The notes under the pieces: generated by a model
What the model saw: only the letters and a program-made list of their open reading frames with translations
The model's database searches: none
Told to the model about the DNA's origin: nothing
Assembly: GCF_007829035.1 (NCBI RefSeq)
Contig: NZ_VIVQ01000001.1
Location: 1,054,001 to 1,118,000 of the forward strand
Length of the DNA stretch: 64,000 nucleotides
From: Rudaeicoccus suwonensis
GTDB lineage: Bacteria > Actinomycetota > Actinomycetes > Actinomycetales > Dermatophilaceae
Reading direction: 5' to 3'
Position numbers and translations under genes: made by a program
Shown here: in pieces, positions 52,737 through 61,494 of the stretch
Position numbering within the stretch: the stretch's first letter is position 1
How the letters are laid out: each line of letters starts with the position of its first letter

Positions 52737-53290
52737 TTGTCGCGTCCGGTCTGGCCGCTCCCCGCGAGATGTCGGTTTTGGCCGCTTCTGGTCGGTCCGC
52801 CCGTCACGAGGTGTCGTTGTTTGCCGGATTCGGAGGTGGGTTCCGACCAGGAATGACATCTCGTGGGGCCAGGGGGGCGGTTTCGGCGAAAGGTGACATC
52901 TCGCGCGATCTGGATGGTGCGTTGCGCCGCGAGGTGTGGTCGGTTGCCGTGTCCGGTGTGGCCGCTCCCTGCGAGATGTCGTTGGTTGTCGTGTCCGGTC
53001 TGGGCGCTCCCCGCGAGGTGTCGGTTTTGGCCGCTTCTGGTCGGTCCGCCCGTCACGAGGTGTCGTTGTTTGCCGGATTCGGAGGTGGGTTCCGACCAGG
53101 AGTGACATCTCGTGGGGGCAGGGGGGGGCGGTTTCGGCGAAAGGTGACATCTCGCGCGATCTGGATGGTGCGTTGCGCCGCGAGGTGTGGTCGGTTTTGG
53201 CCGCTTCTGGTCGGTCCGCCCGGCACGAGATGTCGTTTCTTGCCGCTTCTGGTCGGTCCGCCCGGCACGAGATGTCGTTTCTTGCCGCGT
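52737..53290. repeat. Second repeat cluster with core CACGAGATGTCG, including a large internal duplication
   Basis: Cores (C)ACGAGATGTCG or CGAGGTGTCG alternate with inverted GACATCTCG(T/C)G cores at about 52855, 52892, 53103 and 53146. A segment of about 175 bp at 52771-52945 recurs at 53020-53196, differing mainly in the length of a G-run. Two further short units end at about 53290. Open frames across it are repetitive shadows. No transposase is present. Confidence 0.88.
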
Positions 53291-53342
53291 TCGCTGCGCG
53301 TGCGCCGCGTCCCTGAGCGTGCAACGGACACTCGGCATACGA

Positions 53343-53377
53343 AAAGGCCGGACCCCCGATACGGGAGACCGGCCTTT
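53343..53377 (-). terminator. Terminator of rpmB
   Basis: AAAGGCCGG and CCGGCCTTT pair across 17 nt and are followed on the minus strand by TTC. It lies 19 bp after the rpmB stop. Confidence 0.7.
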
Positions 53378-53395
53378 GCGGCAATCAGGAACGCG

Positions 53396-53590
53396 TCAGC
53401 GCTTGACCTTGCCTGCCTTGAGGCAGGAGGTGCAGACGTTCAGTCGCTTCGGGGTCACGCCCGCCTCGCCCACGAGCGCCTTGACGCGCTGGATGTTGGG
53501 GTTCCAACGACGCTTGGTACGGCGGTGCGAGTGCGAGATGCTGTGACCGAAGCCTGGTCCCTTGCCGCAGACGTCGCAGGTGGCAGCCAC
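53396..53590 (-). CDS. rpmB: 50S ribosomal protein L28
   Basis: A 64-residue large-subunit protein. [21 protein letters not shown] (positions 5-25) and [14 protein letters not shown] at the end give two CxxC pairs, the zinc-binding C+ form. Starts at GTG 53590 with AAGGAG upstream. It is divergent from the fakA-like gene. The C+ form implies that a zinc-free paralogue may exist elsewhere in the genome (inference). Confidence 0.96.
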   Translation of the reverse strand: MAATCDVCGKGPGFGHSISHSHRRTKRRWNPNIQRVKALVGEAGVTPKRLNVCTSCLKAGKVKR

Positions 53591-53760
53591 GGTGAATCTC
53601 CTTGATTGATTGACAAACGATCGGTGCCCGGTTCCGGGCGTCCCGCGCGCAGCGCGCCATCGGGAACCGCCCAAGCGTAGCCGAGGCCGGGCGCGGGCAC
53701 CAAAACGGCTACGCTCCCGGTGACCACCTGTGCCCCGTCCGGAAAGCGAGCCGAGAACGT

Positions 53761-55296
53761 ATGCCGCTCGCGCACCTTGATCTCGTGGCGCTGCGGCGGT
53801 GGGTCATCACGGCCCGCGCCGACCTCGCCGCGTATGCCGATGCACTCAATCATCTCAACGTCTTTCCTGTGCCGGACGGCGACACCGGCACCAATCTGCT
53901 GATGACCGTCGACGGGGCTTTGGCGCAGTTGGGCGACGAGGCGCCCTCCGACATACAGCACGCGGCGGCGACGATGTCGGAGGCGACACTGACGTCTGCG
54001 CGTGGCAATTCCGGGGTGATCCTCAGCCAGCTGACGCGCGGCATCGCCGACGTACTCAGGGAGGTCGACGACGACACCCTCGACGGACACCACGTGGCGG
54101 CGATCCTGTCGCGCGCAGCGCGTCTTGCCCGCGACGGTGTGAGCCGTCCGGAGGGCGGCACCGTGCTCAGTGTCGCCTCCGCAGCGGCATCGGCTGCGGT
54201 CGCGGCCGACGCGGCGGGAGCCGAACTCGCAGGCGTCGTCGACGCCGCCGTCGCCGGTGCCGGCGAGGCATTGATCCGCACCCGCACCGAACACGAGGTG
54301 CTGCGCCGGGCAGGGGTCGTCGACGCCGGCGGAGCCGGCTACCTGCTGGTCATCGAGGCGCTGCAACGCGTGGTGCGCGGCGACGGTGGCCTGGCGATGT
54401 CGCCCGGGTCGGCGCCGGAGTGGTTGCGGATCAGCCTCGACTCCGCGGCGGTCGGCCCATCCGGTGTGCCGCCGGACGTGTGCGCTTCAGAGTCGTATGA
54501 CGCAGGCCCGGCATACGAGGTGATGTTTCTGATCGCCGACTCCGACGACGCCCGGGTGCGTTCGCTCAAGCAGCGTCTCGACGCGCTGGGGGACTCCCTC
54601 GTCGTTGCCGGAGGCCCGCACCTGTGGTCGGTGCACGTGCATGTCGACGACGTCGCGGCCGCGGTCAACCACGCGGTGGACGCGGGCCGGCCGCACCGCT
54701 TCGTGATCAGCCGGTTCGCCGACGAAGACCGCGCCCGCGCCCGAGGCGCACGGGTGGTCGCGATCGTGCGCAGCGACGGCGTCGCCGAGGTCGCTCAGGC
54801 CGCGGGCGCCGAGGTGCTGCGCAGCGCGACGCAGGAAGTGCTGCACGAGGCCTTCGCCGGACACGACGTCGACACGATCGTGCTGTGCGCGGGTGCGCAG
54901 ATCCGGCAGGAAGTCGAGCGCTGGGCGACGGGATCGGCATACCGGACCCGGTTGCGGCCGGTCGCCTCCAGCAGCGTCGAGATGATCGCCGCACTCGCCG
55001 TGCTCGACCACGAGCAGCCGTTCGAGACGCAGCTGACGGCGGTGCAGGATGCCGCCGACACCGTTGTGTGGCGGGAGATCGTCGGTGGTGACAGCGATGA
55101 TGTGGTGATGCGGCAGGCGCGGGCGTTCATCGACGAGTCCGTGCCGCGTCGCGAGTTGGTCACTCTCGTGGCCGGCGAGCACGTCTCGTGGGCCGACGAC
55201 CTCGCGGCGCAGGTCCGTACGGCATACCCGCACCTCGAAGTGCAGACCGTGGTGGGCGGCGCGGGTGAACCGACCCTGACGATCGGGGTCGAATAG
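53761..55296 (+). CDS. fakA: DAK2-domain protein, FakA/YloV type (fatty acid kinase catalytic subunit)
   Basis: The 511-residue protein has an N-terminal DhaL-like kinase domain with [15 protein letters not shown] (about 32-46, Asp ligands for Mg-ATP), [13 protein letters not shown] (about 81-93) and a helical bundle to about 205. The rest is the FakA middle and C-terminal domains ([10 protein letters not shown] near 256, [12 protein letters not shown] near 463). In Firmicutes FakA phosphorylates fatty acids bound to FakB/DegV proteins. No fakB is in the window. A TACGCT box at 53710-53715 may be its promoter. recG begins at the next base after its stop. Confidence 0.9.
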   Translation: MPLAHLDLVALRRWVITARADLAAYADALNHLNVFPVPDGDTGTNLLMTVDGALAQLGDEAPSDIQHAAATMSEATLTSARGNSGVILSQLTRGIADVLREVDDDTLDGHHVAAILSRAARLARDGVSRPEGGTVLSVASAAASAAVAADAAGAELAGVVDAAVAGAGEALIRTRTEHEVLRRAGVVDAGGAGYLLVIEALQRVVRGDGGLAMSPGSAPEWLRISLDSAAVGPSGVPPDVCASESYDAGPAYEVMFLIADSDDARVRSLKQRLDALGDSLVVAGGPHLWSVHVHVDDVAAAVNHAVDAGRPHRFVISRFADEDRARARGARVVAIVRSDGVAEVAQAAGAEVLRSATQEVLHEAFAGHDVDTIVLCAGAQIRQEVERWATGSAYRTRLRPVASSSVEMIAALAVLDHEQPFETQLTAVQDAADTVVWREIVGGDSDDVVMRQARAFIDESVPRRELVTLVAGEHVSWADDLAAQVRTAYPHLEVQTVVGGAGEPTLTIGVE

Positions 55297-57543
55297 ATGC
55301 CGGTCACGTGGGACACCTCGCTCAAGACCGTGCTGGGAGCGCCGGCGACCAAGCTCGACAAACAGCGCGGCCTGCGCACGGTCGGCGACCTGCTGGAGTT
55401 CCTGCCGCGGCGCTATCTCGACGCGAGCAAGAGCGGTTTACTCGCCGATTTCGCGCCGGAGGAACAGGCGGTCCTGGTCGCGACCGTCGTCTCGGCGCAG
55501 ACCAGGCCGATGCGGCAACGACGCGGACGGATGCTGACCGCGGTGATCGAGGACGACGACGGACAGCACGCGACACTGGTGTTCTTCAGCGCCTGGGGCC
55601 ATGAGGAGCGCCTGCTGCCGGGCAACCGTGGTGTTTTTCGCGGCAAGCTGCAGAGGTACAAGAACTCCTGGCAGCTGGCGCATCCGGAATACACGATCAT
55701 CGAGGGCGACACCGATCCGATCTACCGTGGCGGACTCATCCCGCACTACCTCGAGATCAAGGGCGTCAGTGACATGCAGCTGACGCAGTCGCTGCGCCTG
55801 GTGCTCGACCAGGTCGAGTTGCCCGACCCCGTGCCCGCCGGCATCCGTGCCGCCCACCGGCTGGTGGACCTGGCGACGGCATACCGGTTGATCCATCTGC
55901 CGGGCGACGCGACCGACTGGGGCCGCGGCAAAAGGCGGCTGCGGTATGACGAAGCTCTCGTCGTCGGCACGGTCCTGGCTCAGCGGCGGGCCGAGGCCGA
56001 CGCACTTGAGGCGACTCCGCGCACCACGATGGAGGGCCGTCTGCTGGCAGCCTTCGACCGGCAGTTGCCCTTCGAACTGACGGAGGGTCAACGCCTGGTG
56101 GGGCAGCAGATCGCCGCAGACATGGCCAGGGCGCGACCGATGCACCGGCTGCTGCAGGGCGAGGTCGGGTCGGGCAAGACGATCGTGGCGGTCCGCGCGA
56201 TGCTCGCGGCGATCGATGCCGGCGCGCAGACCGCGCTGCTCGCGCCGACCGAGGTGCTCGCCCAACAGCACTACCGCTCCATCCGGGCGATGCTGGGCGA
56301 CCTGGCCGATGCCGGGATGCTGGGCGGTGCCGAGCATGCAACCCAGGTCGCGCTGCTCACCGGCTCGATGACCCGCCGCCAGCGCGAGAAGGTGCTTCTC
56401 GACATCGCCACCGGCCCGGTGGGCATCGTCATCGGCACGCACGCGCTGATCCAGGAGCAGGTGATGTTCGCCGATCTCGGTCTGGTCGTGATCGACGAAC
56501 AGCACCGTTTCGGTGTCGAGCAGCGGGATGCGTTGCGTGCCAAGGCAATTCGGCCGCCACACGTGCTGGTCATGACGGCGACGCCGATCCCGCGGACCAT
56601 CGCCATGACGGTCTTCGGCGACATGGACACCTCGGCCCTCACCGAACTGCCGCGCGGGCGCCGGCCGATCACCACCCATGTCGTCCCAGGTGCTCGCCCC
56701 GACTGGATGGCGCGCACCTGGGCGCGGGTCGCCGAAGAGGTGCGAGCCGGCCACCAGGCGTATGTCGTGTGCCCTCGTATCGGTGACCCGTCCGATGCCG
56801 GGGCGGATGCGGGCGAGGACGACGACCTGCTCGCGGAGGTCTATAACGGTCGAGCGACTGAAGACGAAACCGGGGCCGCCTCCGTCGACACCGCGGACGC
56901 CGAAGCCGGCGCGGAGCAGCCGCGTGAACTCCTCGGCGTCTACCAGCAACTGGAGCGTATGTCGGCCGAGCCGGCGCTTGCCGGGTTGCGCATCGCGATG
57001 CTGCACGGGCGGATGCCTGCCGAGGACAAAGAAGCCACGATGCAGTCCTTCGGCCGGGGCGACATCGACATACTCGTCTCGACGACGGTGATCGAGGTGG
57101 GTGTCGACGTGCCCAACGCGACCGTCATGGTGGTGATGGATGCCGACCGATTCGGCATCTCGCAGTTGCACCAGCTGCGCGGGCGCATCGGGCGTGGTGA
57201 CGCGGCGAGCTTGTGTCTGCTGGTGAGCGAGACCGACAACGCCGACTCCCTGGCCCGGCTGGAGGCGGTCGCTTCGTCGACGAACGGTTTCGAGCTCGCC
57301 GACCTCGACCTGAGTCTGCGACGGGAGGGGGACGTGCTCGGTGCTTCGCAGAGCGGCTTCCGATCCGGGTTGAGGCTGCTGCGCCTGACCAACAAGGCCG
57401 ATGTGCAACTCATCGAAGAGGCGCGCGCCGACGCGACCGCCATCGTCACCGATGATCCACAGTTGCGCGATCACCCGGCCCTGGCCCGCCTCGTCGCGGC
57501 GCGGGTGGACGAGCAGCAGGCCGCCTTCCTGGAACGCGGATGA
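55297..57543 (+). CDS. recG: ATP-dependent DNA helicase RecG
   Basis: Remodels stalled replication forks and branched DNA. The 748-residue protein has an N-terminal OB wedge domain (LEFLPRRYLDASK near 32-44). Motif I is GEVGSGKT (about 288-295), motif Ia APTEVLAQQHY, motif II DEQHRFG (about 401-407), motif III TATPIPRT and motif VI HQLRGRIGRG (about 629-638). The insertion near 505-540 (acidic, Ala/Glu-rich) is common in actinobacterial RecG. The start directly follows the fakA-like stop. Its own stop overlaps rsmD. Confidence 0.97.
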   Translation: MPVTWDTSLKTVLGAPATKLDKQRGLRTVGDLLEFLPRRYLDASKSGLLADFAPEEQAVLVATVVSAQTRPMRQRRGRMLTAVIEDDDGQHATLVFFSAWGHEERLLPGNRGVFRGKLQRYKNSWQLAHPEYTIIEGDTDPIYRGGLIPHYLEIKGVSDMQLTQSLRLVLDQVELPDPVPAGIRAAHRLVDLATAYRLIHLPGDATDWGRGKRRLRYDEALVVGTVLAQRRAEADALEATPRTTMEGRLLAAFDRQLPFELTEGQRLVGQQIAADMARARPMHRLLQGEVGSGKTIVAVRAMLAAIDAGAQTALLAPTEVLAQQHYRSIRAMLGDLADAGMLGGAEHATQVALLTGSMTRRQREKVLLDIATGPVGIVIGTHALIQEQVMFADLGLVVIDEQHRFGVEQRDALRAKAIRPPHVLVMTATPIPRTIAMTVFGDMDTSALTELPRGRRPITTHVVPGARPDWMARTWARVAEEVRAGHQAYVVCPRIGDPSDAGADAGEDDDLLAEVYNGRATEDETGAASVDTADAEAGAEQPRELLGVYQQLERMSAEPALAGLRIAMLHGRMPAEDKEATMQSFGRGDIDILVSTTVIEVGVDVPNATVMVVMDADRFGISQLHQLRGRIGRGDAASLCLLVSETDNADSLARLEAVASSTNGFELADLDLSLRREGDVLGASQSGFRSGLRLLRLTNKADVQLIEEARADATAIVTDDPQLRDHPALARLVAARVDEQQAAFLERG

Positions 57544-58115
57544 CGCGCATCATCGCCGGAGTGGCCGGTGGCCGCCGACTCGCGACCCCGCCCGGCAGCG
57601 GCACCCGACCGACGTCCGACCGCGTGCGTGAGGCGGTCTTCGGCCGACTCGAACACCTCGACGTGCTCGCCGGGGCGCACGTCATCGACCTGTATGCCGG
57701 ATCCGGAGCGCTCGGTCTCGAGGCGGCCTCCCGCGGTGCGGACTCGGTGCTGCTGGTCGAGTCCGACCGGCGGGCGGCGGGAGTCATCGCGCGCAACGCC
57801 ACTGCGCTGGAGTTGCCAGGCGTGCAGGTGCGCGCCGAGACCGTCGAGCGCGTCGTCGCGGCACCCCTGCGGCCGGCGCTGGACCTGGTGTTCGCCGACC
57901 CGCCATACGATGTCACCGACGAGACGGTTGCGGCGGTGCTGCAATCACTGGTCGACACCTCGTCCCTGGCGCCCGACGCGGTGCTGGTCGTCGAACGCTC
58001 CACCCGATCACCGGAGCCCGTCTGGCCGGCAGACGTCGAACTCATCGGCCCGCGCAGGTATGGCGAGACGACCTGCTGGTTCGCCGAATTCGTGCCGGAC
58101 GGCGAGATCGCGTGA
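57540..58115 (+). CDS. rsmD: 16S rRNA (guanine(966)-N2)-methyltransferase
   Basis: Methylates G966 of 16S rRNA. The 191-residue protein starts RIIAGVAGGRRLATPPGSGT (3-22), which is typical. RPTSDRVREAVFG follows, with the SAM motif VIDLYAGSGALGLEAASRGA (about 47-66) and the catalytic DPPYD (about 120-124). ATG overlaps the recG stop (ATGA). coaD follows, the common recG-rsmD-coaD order. Confidence 0.95.
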   Translation: MTRIIAGVAGGRRLATPPGSGTRPTSDRVREAVFGRLEHLDVLAGAHVIDLYAGSGALGLEAASRGADSVLLVESDRRAAGVIARNATALELPGVQVRAETVERVVAAPLRPALDLVFADPPYDVTDETVAAVLQSLVDTSSLAPDAVLVVERSTRSPEPVWPADVELIGPRRYGETTCWFAEFVPDGEIA

Positions 58116-58138
58116 GCGCTCCGTCATACAGTTCGGTC

Positions 58139-58630
58139 ATGAGCGGCGATCCCCGCCGGTGCGTCTGCCCCGGTTCGTACGACCCCATCACCAACGGTCA
58201 CCTCGACGTCATCACCCGGGCGAGCCGGCTGTATGACGAGGTCGTGGTCGCGGTGCTGCACAATCCCGCCAAACAAGGGACGTTCACTCCCGCCGAACGG
58301 GTCGACCTCATCGAACGGTCCTGCAGCCAGCTGCCCAATGTGCGCGCACAGGCGTATGGCGACCGGCTCATCGTCGACGTGTGCCGCGAGGTCGGTGCCG
58401 CAGTGCTGGTCAAGGGGATCCGCGATGCCACCGACATCGGCTACGAGTGGCCGATGGCGCTGATGAACCGGCAGATGGCCGACATCGAGACGCTCATGCT
58501 GCCGGGGGATCCGCGCTTCGGGCACTACTCGAGTTCACTGATCCGGTTGATCGCCGGGCATGGCGCCGACGTCGCCGAGATGGTGCCGCCGCCGGTGCTG
58601 CAGCCACTGCTGGAGCGGGTGCGCAGCTGA
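58139..58630 (+). CDS. coaD: Phosphopantetheine adenylyltransferase
   Basis: Penultimate step of coenzyme A synthesis. The 163-residue nucleotidyltransferase has CPGSYDPITNGHLDVITRA (positions about 8-26) with the HxGH-like TNGH, KGIRDATDIGYEWPMALMNRQ (about 90-110) and the late SSSLIR (about 128-133). ATG 58139 gives the usual length; GTG 58112, overlapping the rsmD stop, would add nine residues before it. Confidence 0.95.
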   Translation: MSGDPRRCVCPGSYDPITNGHLDVITRASRLYDEVVVAVLHNPAKQGTFTPAERVDLIERSCSQLPNVRAQAYGDRLIVDVCREVGAAVLVKGIRDATDIGYEWPMALMNRQMADIETLMLPGDPRFGHYSSSLIRLIAGHGADVAEMVPPPVLQPLLERVRS

Positions 58631-58700
58631 GTCACCCTCGCGACGCGCGCGGCTCGCGCGTGCTGCGGACGGGTGGCATCGACGGGCGAAGCGGCTCGGT

Positions 58701-58730
58701 TTGGGGGAGTGGGCACCCACCCGGTAACCT
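58701..58730 (+). promoter_or_regulatory. Possible promoter of the yceD-rpmF-rnc-mutM operon
   Basis: TTGGGG (58701-58706), 18 bp, TAACCT (58725-58730), about 60 nt upstream of the yceD-like start. Confidence 0.4.
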
Positions 58731-58789
58731 TGGTCCTCGGTCTTGTCGCTTCTGACTGGTCCGAGCCGTACCTTCGTAGAACCCACACC

Positions 58790-59371
58790 ATGATGAACAC
58801 TGATCCTCGCCGCCCGTTAGTCCTGGACACCAGGGAACTCGGTCGGCGACCCGGTTTGATGTTGGAACGGGAACTCGAAGCTGCAGCACCCCAGGATTTC
58901 GGCACCGATGTGATCGCAGTGCCGCAGGGCCGGCCCCTGTGGCTCGACCTGCGACTGGAGTCGGTGATGGAAGGGGTGCTGATCTCGGGCTCGGTTCGGG
59001 CTACGGCGACCGGTGCCTGCGTGCGGTGCCTGGAACCCGTCGAAGAACCCTTCGACGTGGATTTTCAGGAACTGTTCGCCTACGCCGATCGGGCAGCTCA
59101 CCACCACGAGGTGGCGAGTGAGGACGAAGAAGACGTGCACGAGCTGGACGGCGACCTCGCCGATCTTGAGCCCGTGCTGCGGGACGCAGTGGTGCCCACC
59201 CTGCCGTTCCAGCCGGTGTGTCGGGTGGACTGCCCCGGGTTGTGCTCCGAATGCGGAGCCCGCCTGGCAGACGACCCGTCGCACCACCATGAAGTGATCG
59301 ACCCCCGGTGGTCGGCGCTGGCCGGTATGGCGAGCACCGATGACACCGATACCGACGAGAGAAGGAACTGA
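58790..59371 (+). CDS. YceD/DUF177 family protein
   Basis: A 193-residue protein of the YceD family, which in many bacteria is encoded with rpmF and is linked to 23S rRNA maturation. PLVLDTRELGRRPG (about 8-21), TGACVRCLEPVEEPF (about 75-89) and CRVDCPGLCSECGARL (about 145-160) hold the conserved Cys pairs. The C terminus is acidic. ATG 58790 and 58793 are adjacent. rpmF follows after one base, so expression is linked to ribosomal protein production. Confidence 0.92.
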   Translation: MMNTDPRRPLVLDTRELGRRPGLMLERELEAAAPQDFGTDVIAVPQGRPLWLDLRLESVMEGVLISGSVRATATGACVRCLEPVEEPFDVDFQELFAYADRAAHHHEVASEDEEDVHELDGDLADLEPVLRDAVVPTLPFQPVCRVDCPGLCSECGARLADDPSHHHEVIDPRWSALAGMASTDDTDTDERRN

Positions 59372-59372
59372 C

Positions 59373-59567
59373 GTGGCTGTCCCGAAGCGGAAGACGTCGC
59401 GCTCCAACACGCGCTCGCGCCGTGCGAACTGGAAGGCCACGCCTGTTGCGCTGGCCACCTGCCCGGCGTGTGACGCGCCGAAGCAGTCGCACCTGGCGTG
59501 CCCGTCCTGCGGCACCTACAAGGACCGCCACTACAGCGCGGCGGAGCGCACCGAGCACCAGGGCTGA
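59373..59567 (+). CDS. rpmF: 50S ribosomal protein L32
   Basis: A 64-residue large-subunit protein. [17 protein letters not shown] (2-18) is the conserved start and [20 protein letters not shown] (about 31-50) carries four Cys for zinc. GTG start with GAAGGA upstream. Confidence 0.97.
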   Translation: MAVPKRKTSRSNTRSRRANWKATPVALATCPACDAPKQSHLACPSCGTYKDRHYSAAERTEHQG

Positions 59568-59584
59568 GCAGCCCACCGCCGGAC

Positions 59585-60331
59585 GTGAGCTCCTCCCGAC
59601 GTTCGCGTCGTGACGCCGAGCAGCGACCCGTCGCCGATCTTGCCCAGATCCTGCAGCAGCAGTCCGGGACGGTCATCGACGAGTCGCTGCTTTCGCGTGC
59701 CCTGACGCACCGTTCCTACGCCTACGAGAACGGTGGCATCCCGCACAACGAGCGCCAGGAGTTCCTGGGTGACTCGGTGCTGGGTGTGGTTGTCACCGAC
59801 CACCTCTACCACCAGCACCCGGACCTCGCCGAGGGTCAACTGGCCAAGTTCCGGGCTGCCATCGTCAACTCTCGCGCCCTCGCCGGTGTCGCGCGAGAAC
59901 TCGACCTCGGCAGCTTCGTCATGCTCGGTCGGGGCGAGACCACGACCGGTGGTCGTGGCAAGGACTCCATCCTGGCCGACACGATGGAAGCCGTCATCGG
60001 CACGGTCTACCTGTGCGGCGGCATCCCCGCGGCGACAGCGCTGATCCACAACGTGATGGACCCGGTCATCGCCGCCGCCGCTGAGCTCGGCGCCGGCCTC
60101 GACTGGAAGACCTCGCTGCAGGAGCTCACGTCGACGATGGCGCTGGGTGTGCCCAGCTATCAGATCGAGGAGTCCGGGCCCGATCACGACAAGAGCTTCT
60201 CGGCCCGCGTGATCGTGGGCGAGCAGGAGCTCGGCTCCGGCAGCGGCCGCAACAAGAAGGCCGCCGAGCAGCAGGCCGCGGAGGTCGCCTGGCGCGCACT
60301 CAAGTCGCGCGCCGATGCAGCCGGTGCCTGA
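59585..60331 (+). CDS. rnc: Ribonuclease III
   Basis: Cuts double-stranded RNA, including pre-rRNA. The 248-residue enzyme has the signature [13 protein letters not shown] (about 55-67) with the catalytic Glu and Asp, [12 protein letters not shown] (about 132-143) with the second acidic pair, and a C-terminal double-stranded RNA-binding domain ([10 protein letters not shown] near 173, ending [19 protein letters not shown]). GTG 59585 is the likely start; the frame upstream reads through rpmF. It overlaps mutM by eight bases. Confidence 0.95.
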   Translation: MSSSRRSRRDAEQRPVADLAQILQQQSGTVIDESLLSRALTHRSYAYENGGIPHNERQEFLGDSVLGVVVTDHLYHQHPDLAEGQLAKFRAAIVNSRALAGVARELDLGSFVMLGRGETTTGGRGKDSILADTMEAVIGTVYLCGGIPAATALIHNVMDPVIAAAAELGAGLDWKTSLQELTSTMALGVPSYQIEESGPDHDKSFSARVIVGEQELGSGSGRNKKAAEQQAAEVAWRALKSRADAAGA

Positions 60332-61184
60332 GCTTCCCGAAGTCGAGGTCGTCCGCAGAGGCGTCGCCGCCCATGTCGTCGGTCGCCGGTTCGGGGCCGT
60401 CGAGTTGTATGGCGAGCGGGTCGCCCGCCGCCACGAGTCCGGTCCCGCCGACCTGGCCGCACGCCTCGCGCAGCGGGAGGTGCTCGCCGCGGGGCGCCGT
60501 GGCAAATACCTGTGGCTGGTGCTGGACGGTGACGAGGCGCTCGTCATACATCTCGGCATGAGCGGGCAACTGCTCGTCGAATCCGCCGAACTGCCAAGGG
60601 AAAAGCACGCCCATGCGATCTTCGAACTTCCCGGCGAGATGCAGCTGCGATTCGTGGATCAGCGCACCTTCGGCGGTCTGCAACTGGTGGAACTGGTGGC
60701 CGATCGCTTCGGAGACAGCATGGTGCCGGCGGTGATCACCCATATCGCGCCCGATCCGTTGGAGGACGCCTTCGATCAACCGGCGGTGGTGCGCGCGATG
60801 CGCAAGCGGCATACAGCGCTCAAACGGGCGCTGCTCGACCAGTCGCTGGTCTCGGGGATCGGCAACATCTACGCCGACGAGGCGTTGTGGCGGACGCCGG
60901 TGCACGGCGAGCGATTCACCGACCGGCTGACCGCGCGGATCATCGCCGAGACGCTCGACCATGCGGCCGAGGTGATGCGTGAAGCGCTCGGGCAAGGCGG
61001 CACGAGTTTCGATGCGCTCTATGTGAACGTCAATGGTGCGAGTGGCTACTTCGACCGGTCGCTGAACGCCTATGGCCAGCAGGGTCGGCCGTGCCGCCGG
61101 TGCGGCACGCTCATGGTGCGGGAAGCCTTCATGAATCGCTCCTCACACAGTTGCCCGCACTGCCAGCCGCGACCGCGTCGGTAG
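60324..61184 (+). CDS. mutM: Formamidopyrimidine-DNA glycosylase
   Basis: Removes oxidised purines such as 8-oxoguanine. The start must be GTG 60324, because the enzyme uses the second residue, Pro, as nucleophile ([12 protein letters not shown]). A frame from ATG 60315 would bury it. The 286-residue protein has the Lys in [10 protein letters not shown] (about 57-66), LGMSGQLL and the H2TH helix [14 protein letters not shown] (about 176-189). It also has a C-terminal zinc finger CRRCGTLM and HSCPHCQ. An ATA codon lies within CGTCATAC. Confidence 0.96.
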   Translation: MPELPEVEVVRRGVAAHVVGRRFGAVELYGERVARRHESGPADLAARLAQREVLAAGRRGKYLWLVLDGDEALVIHLGMSGQLLVESAELPREKHAHAIFELPGEMQLRFVDQRTFGGLQLVELVADRFGDSMVPAVITHIAPDPLEDAFDQPAVVRAMRKRHTALKRALLDQSLVSGIGNIYADEALWRTPVHGERFTDRLTARIIAETLDHAAEVMREALGQGGTSFDALYVNVNGASGYFDRSLNAYGQQGRPCRRCGTLMVREAFMNRSSHSCPHCQPRPRR

Positions 61185-61480
61185 GCCCGACAGTCAATTC
61201 AGGCAGCCTCAGGATGGAGCAGGCGAACACCCGCCCTGGCCGCGATGACCGCAGCGTGGGCCTGCGGGCGGTTGGCTCGGATGACGATTACTGACGAGTA
61301 TCGCCGCCAGGCGTGTCACTGATCGTCATCTCATCCGGCGCCCTGATGCGCGTGTGGCCGCAGTTACCCATGCGCTGCTCGTGGCGGAGTGCTCCGACGC
61401 CTTCGACATGGGCCGACTCTTGAACCGTGCGGCTGGTCGTCGACCCGAGGATCAGCCGCACTCGCAGCTGACCGCTGCAT

Positions 61481-61486
61481 TAGGTT
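61481..61486 (+). promoter_or_regulatory. -10 box TAGGTT, leaderless start of the M3 peptidase
   Basis: TAGGTT ends 8 nt before GTG 61495. The stretch 61185-61480 has no gene that I can support; the peptidase frame is open through part of it. Confidence 0.45.
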
Positions 61487-61494
61487 TGGTGGTC

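Noticed and set aside
52664-53605. Long open frames across the 53-kb repeats (up to about 310 codons plus and 440 minus)
   Set aside because: Translations are repetitive, Arg/Ser/Pro-rich and follow the DNA repeats in several frames on both strands. High GC keeps frames open, and they overlap rpmB or the symporter.
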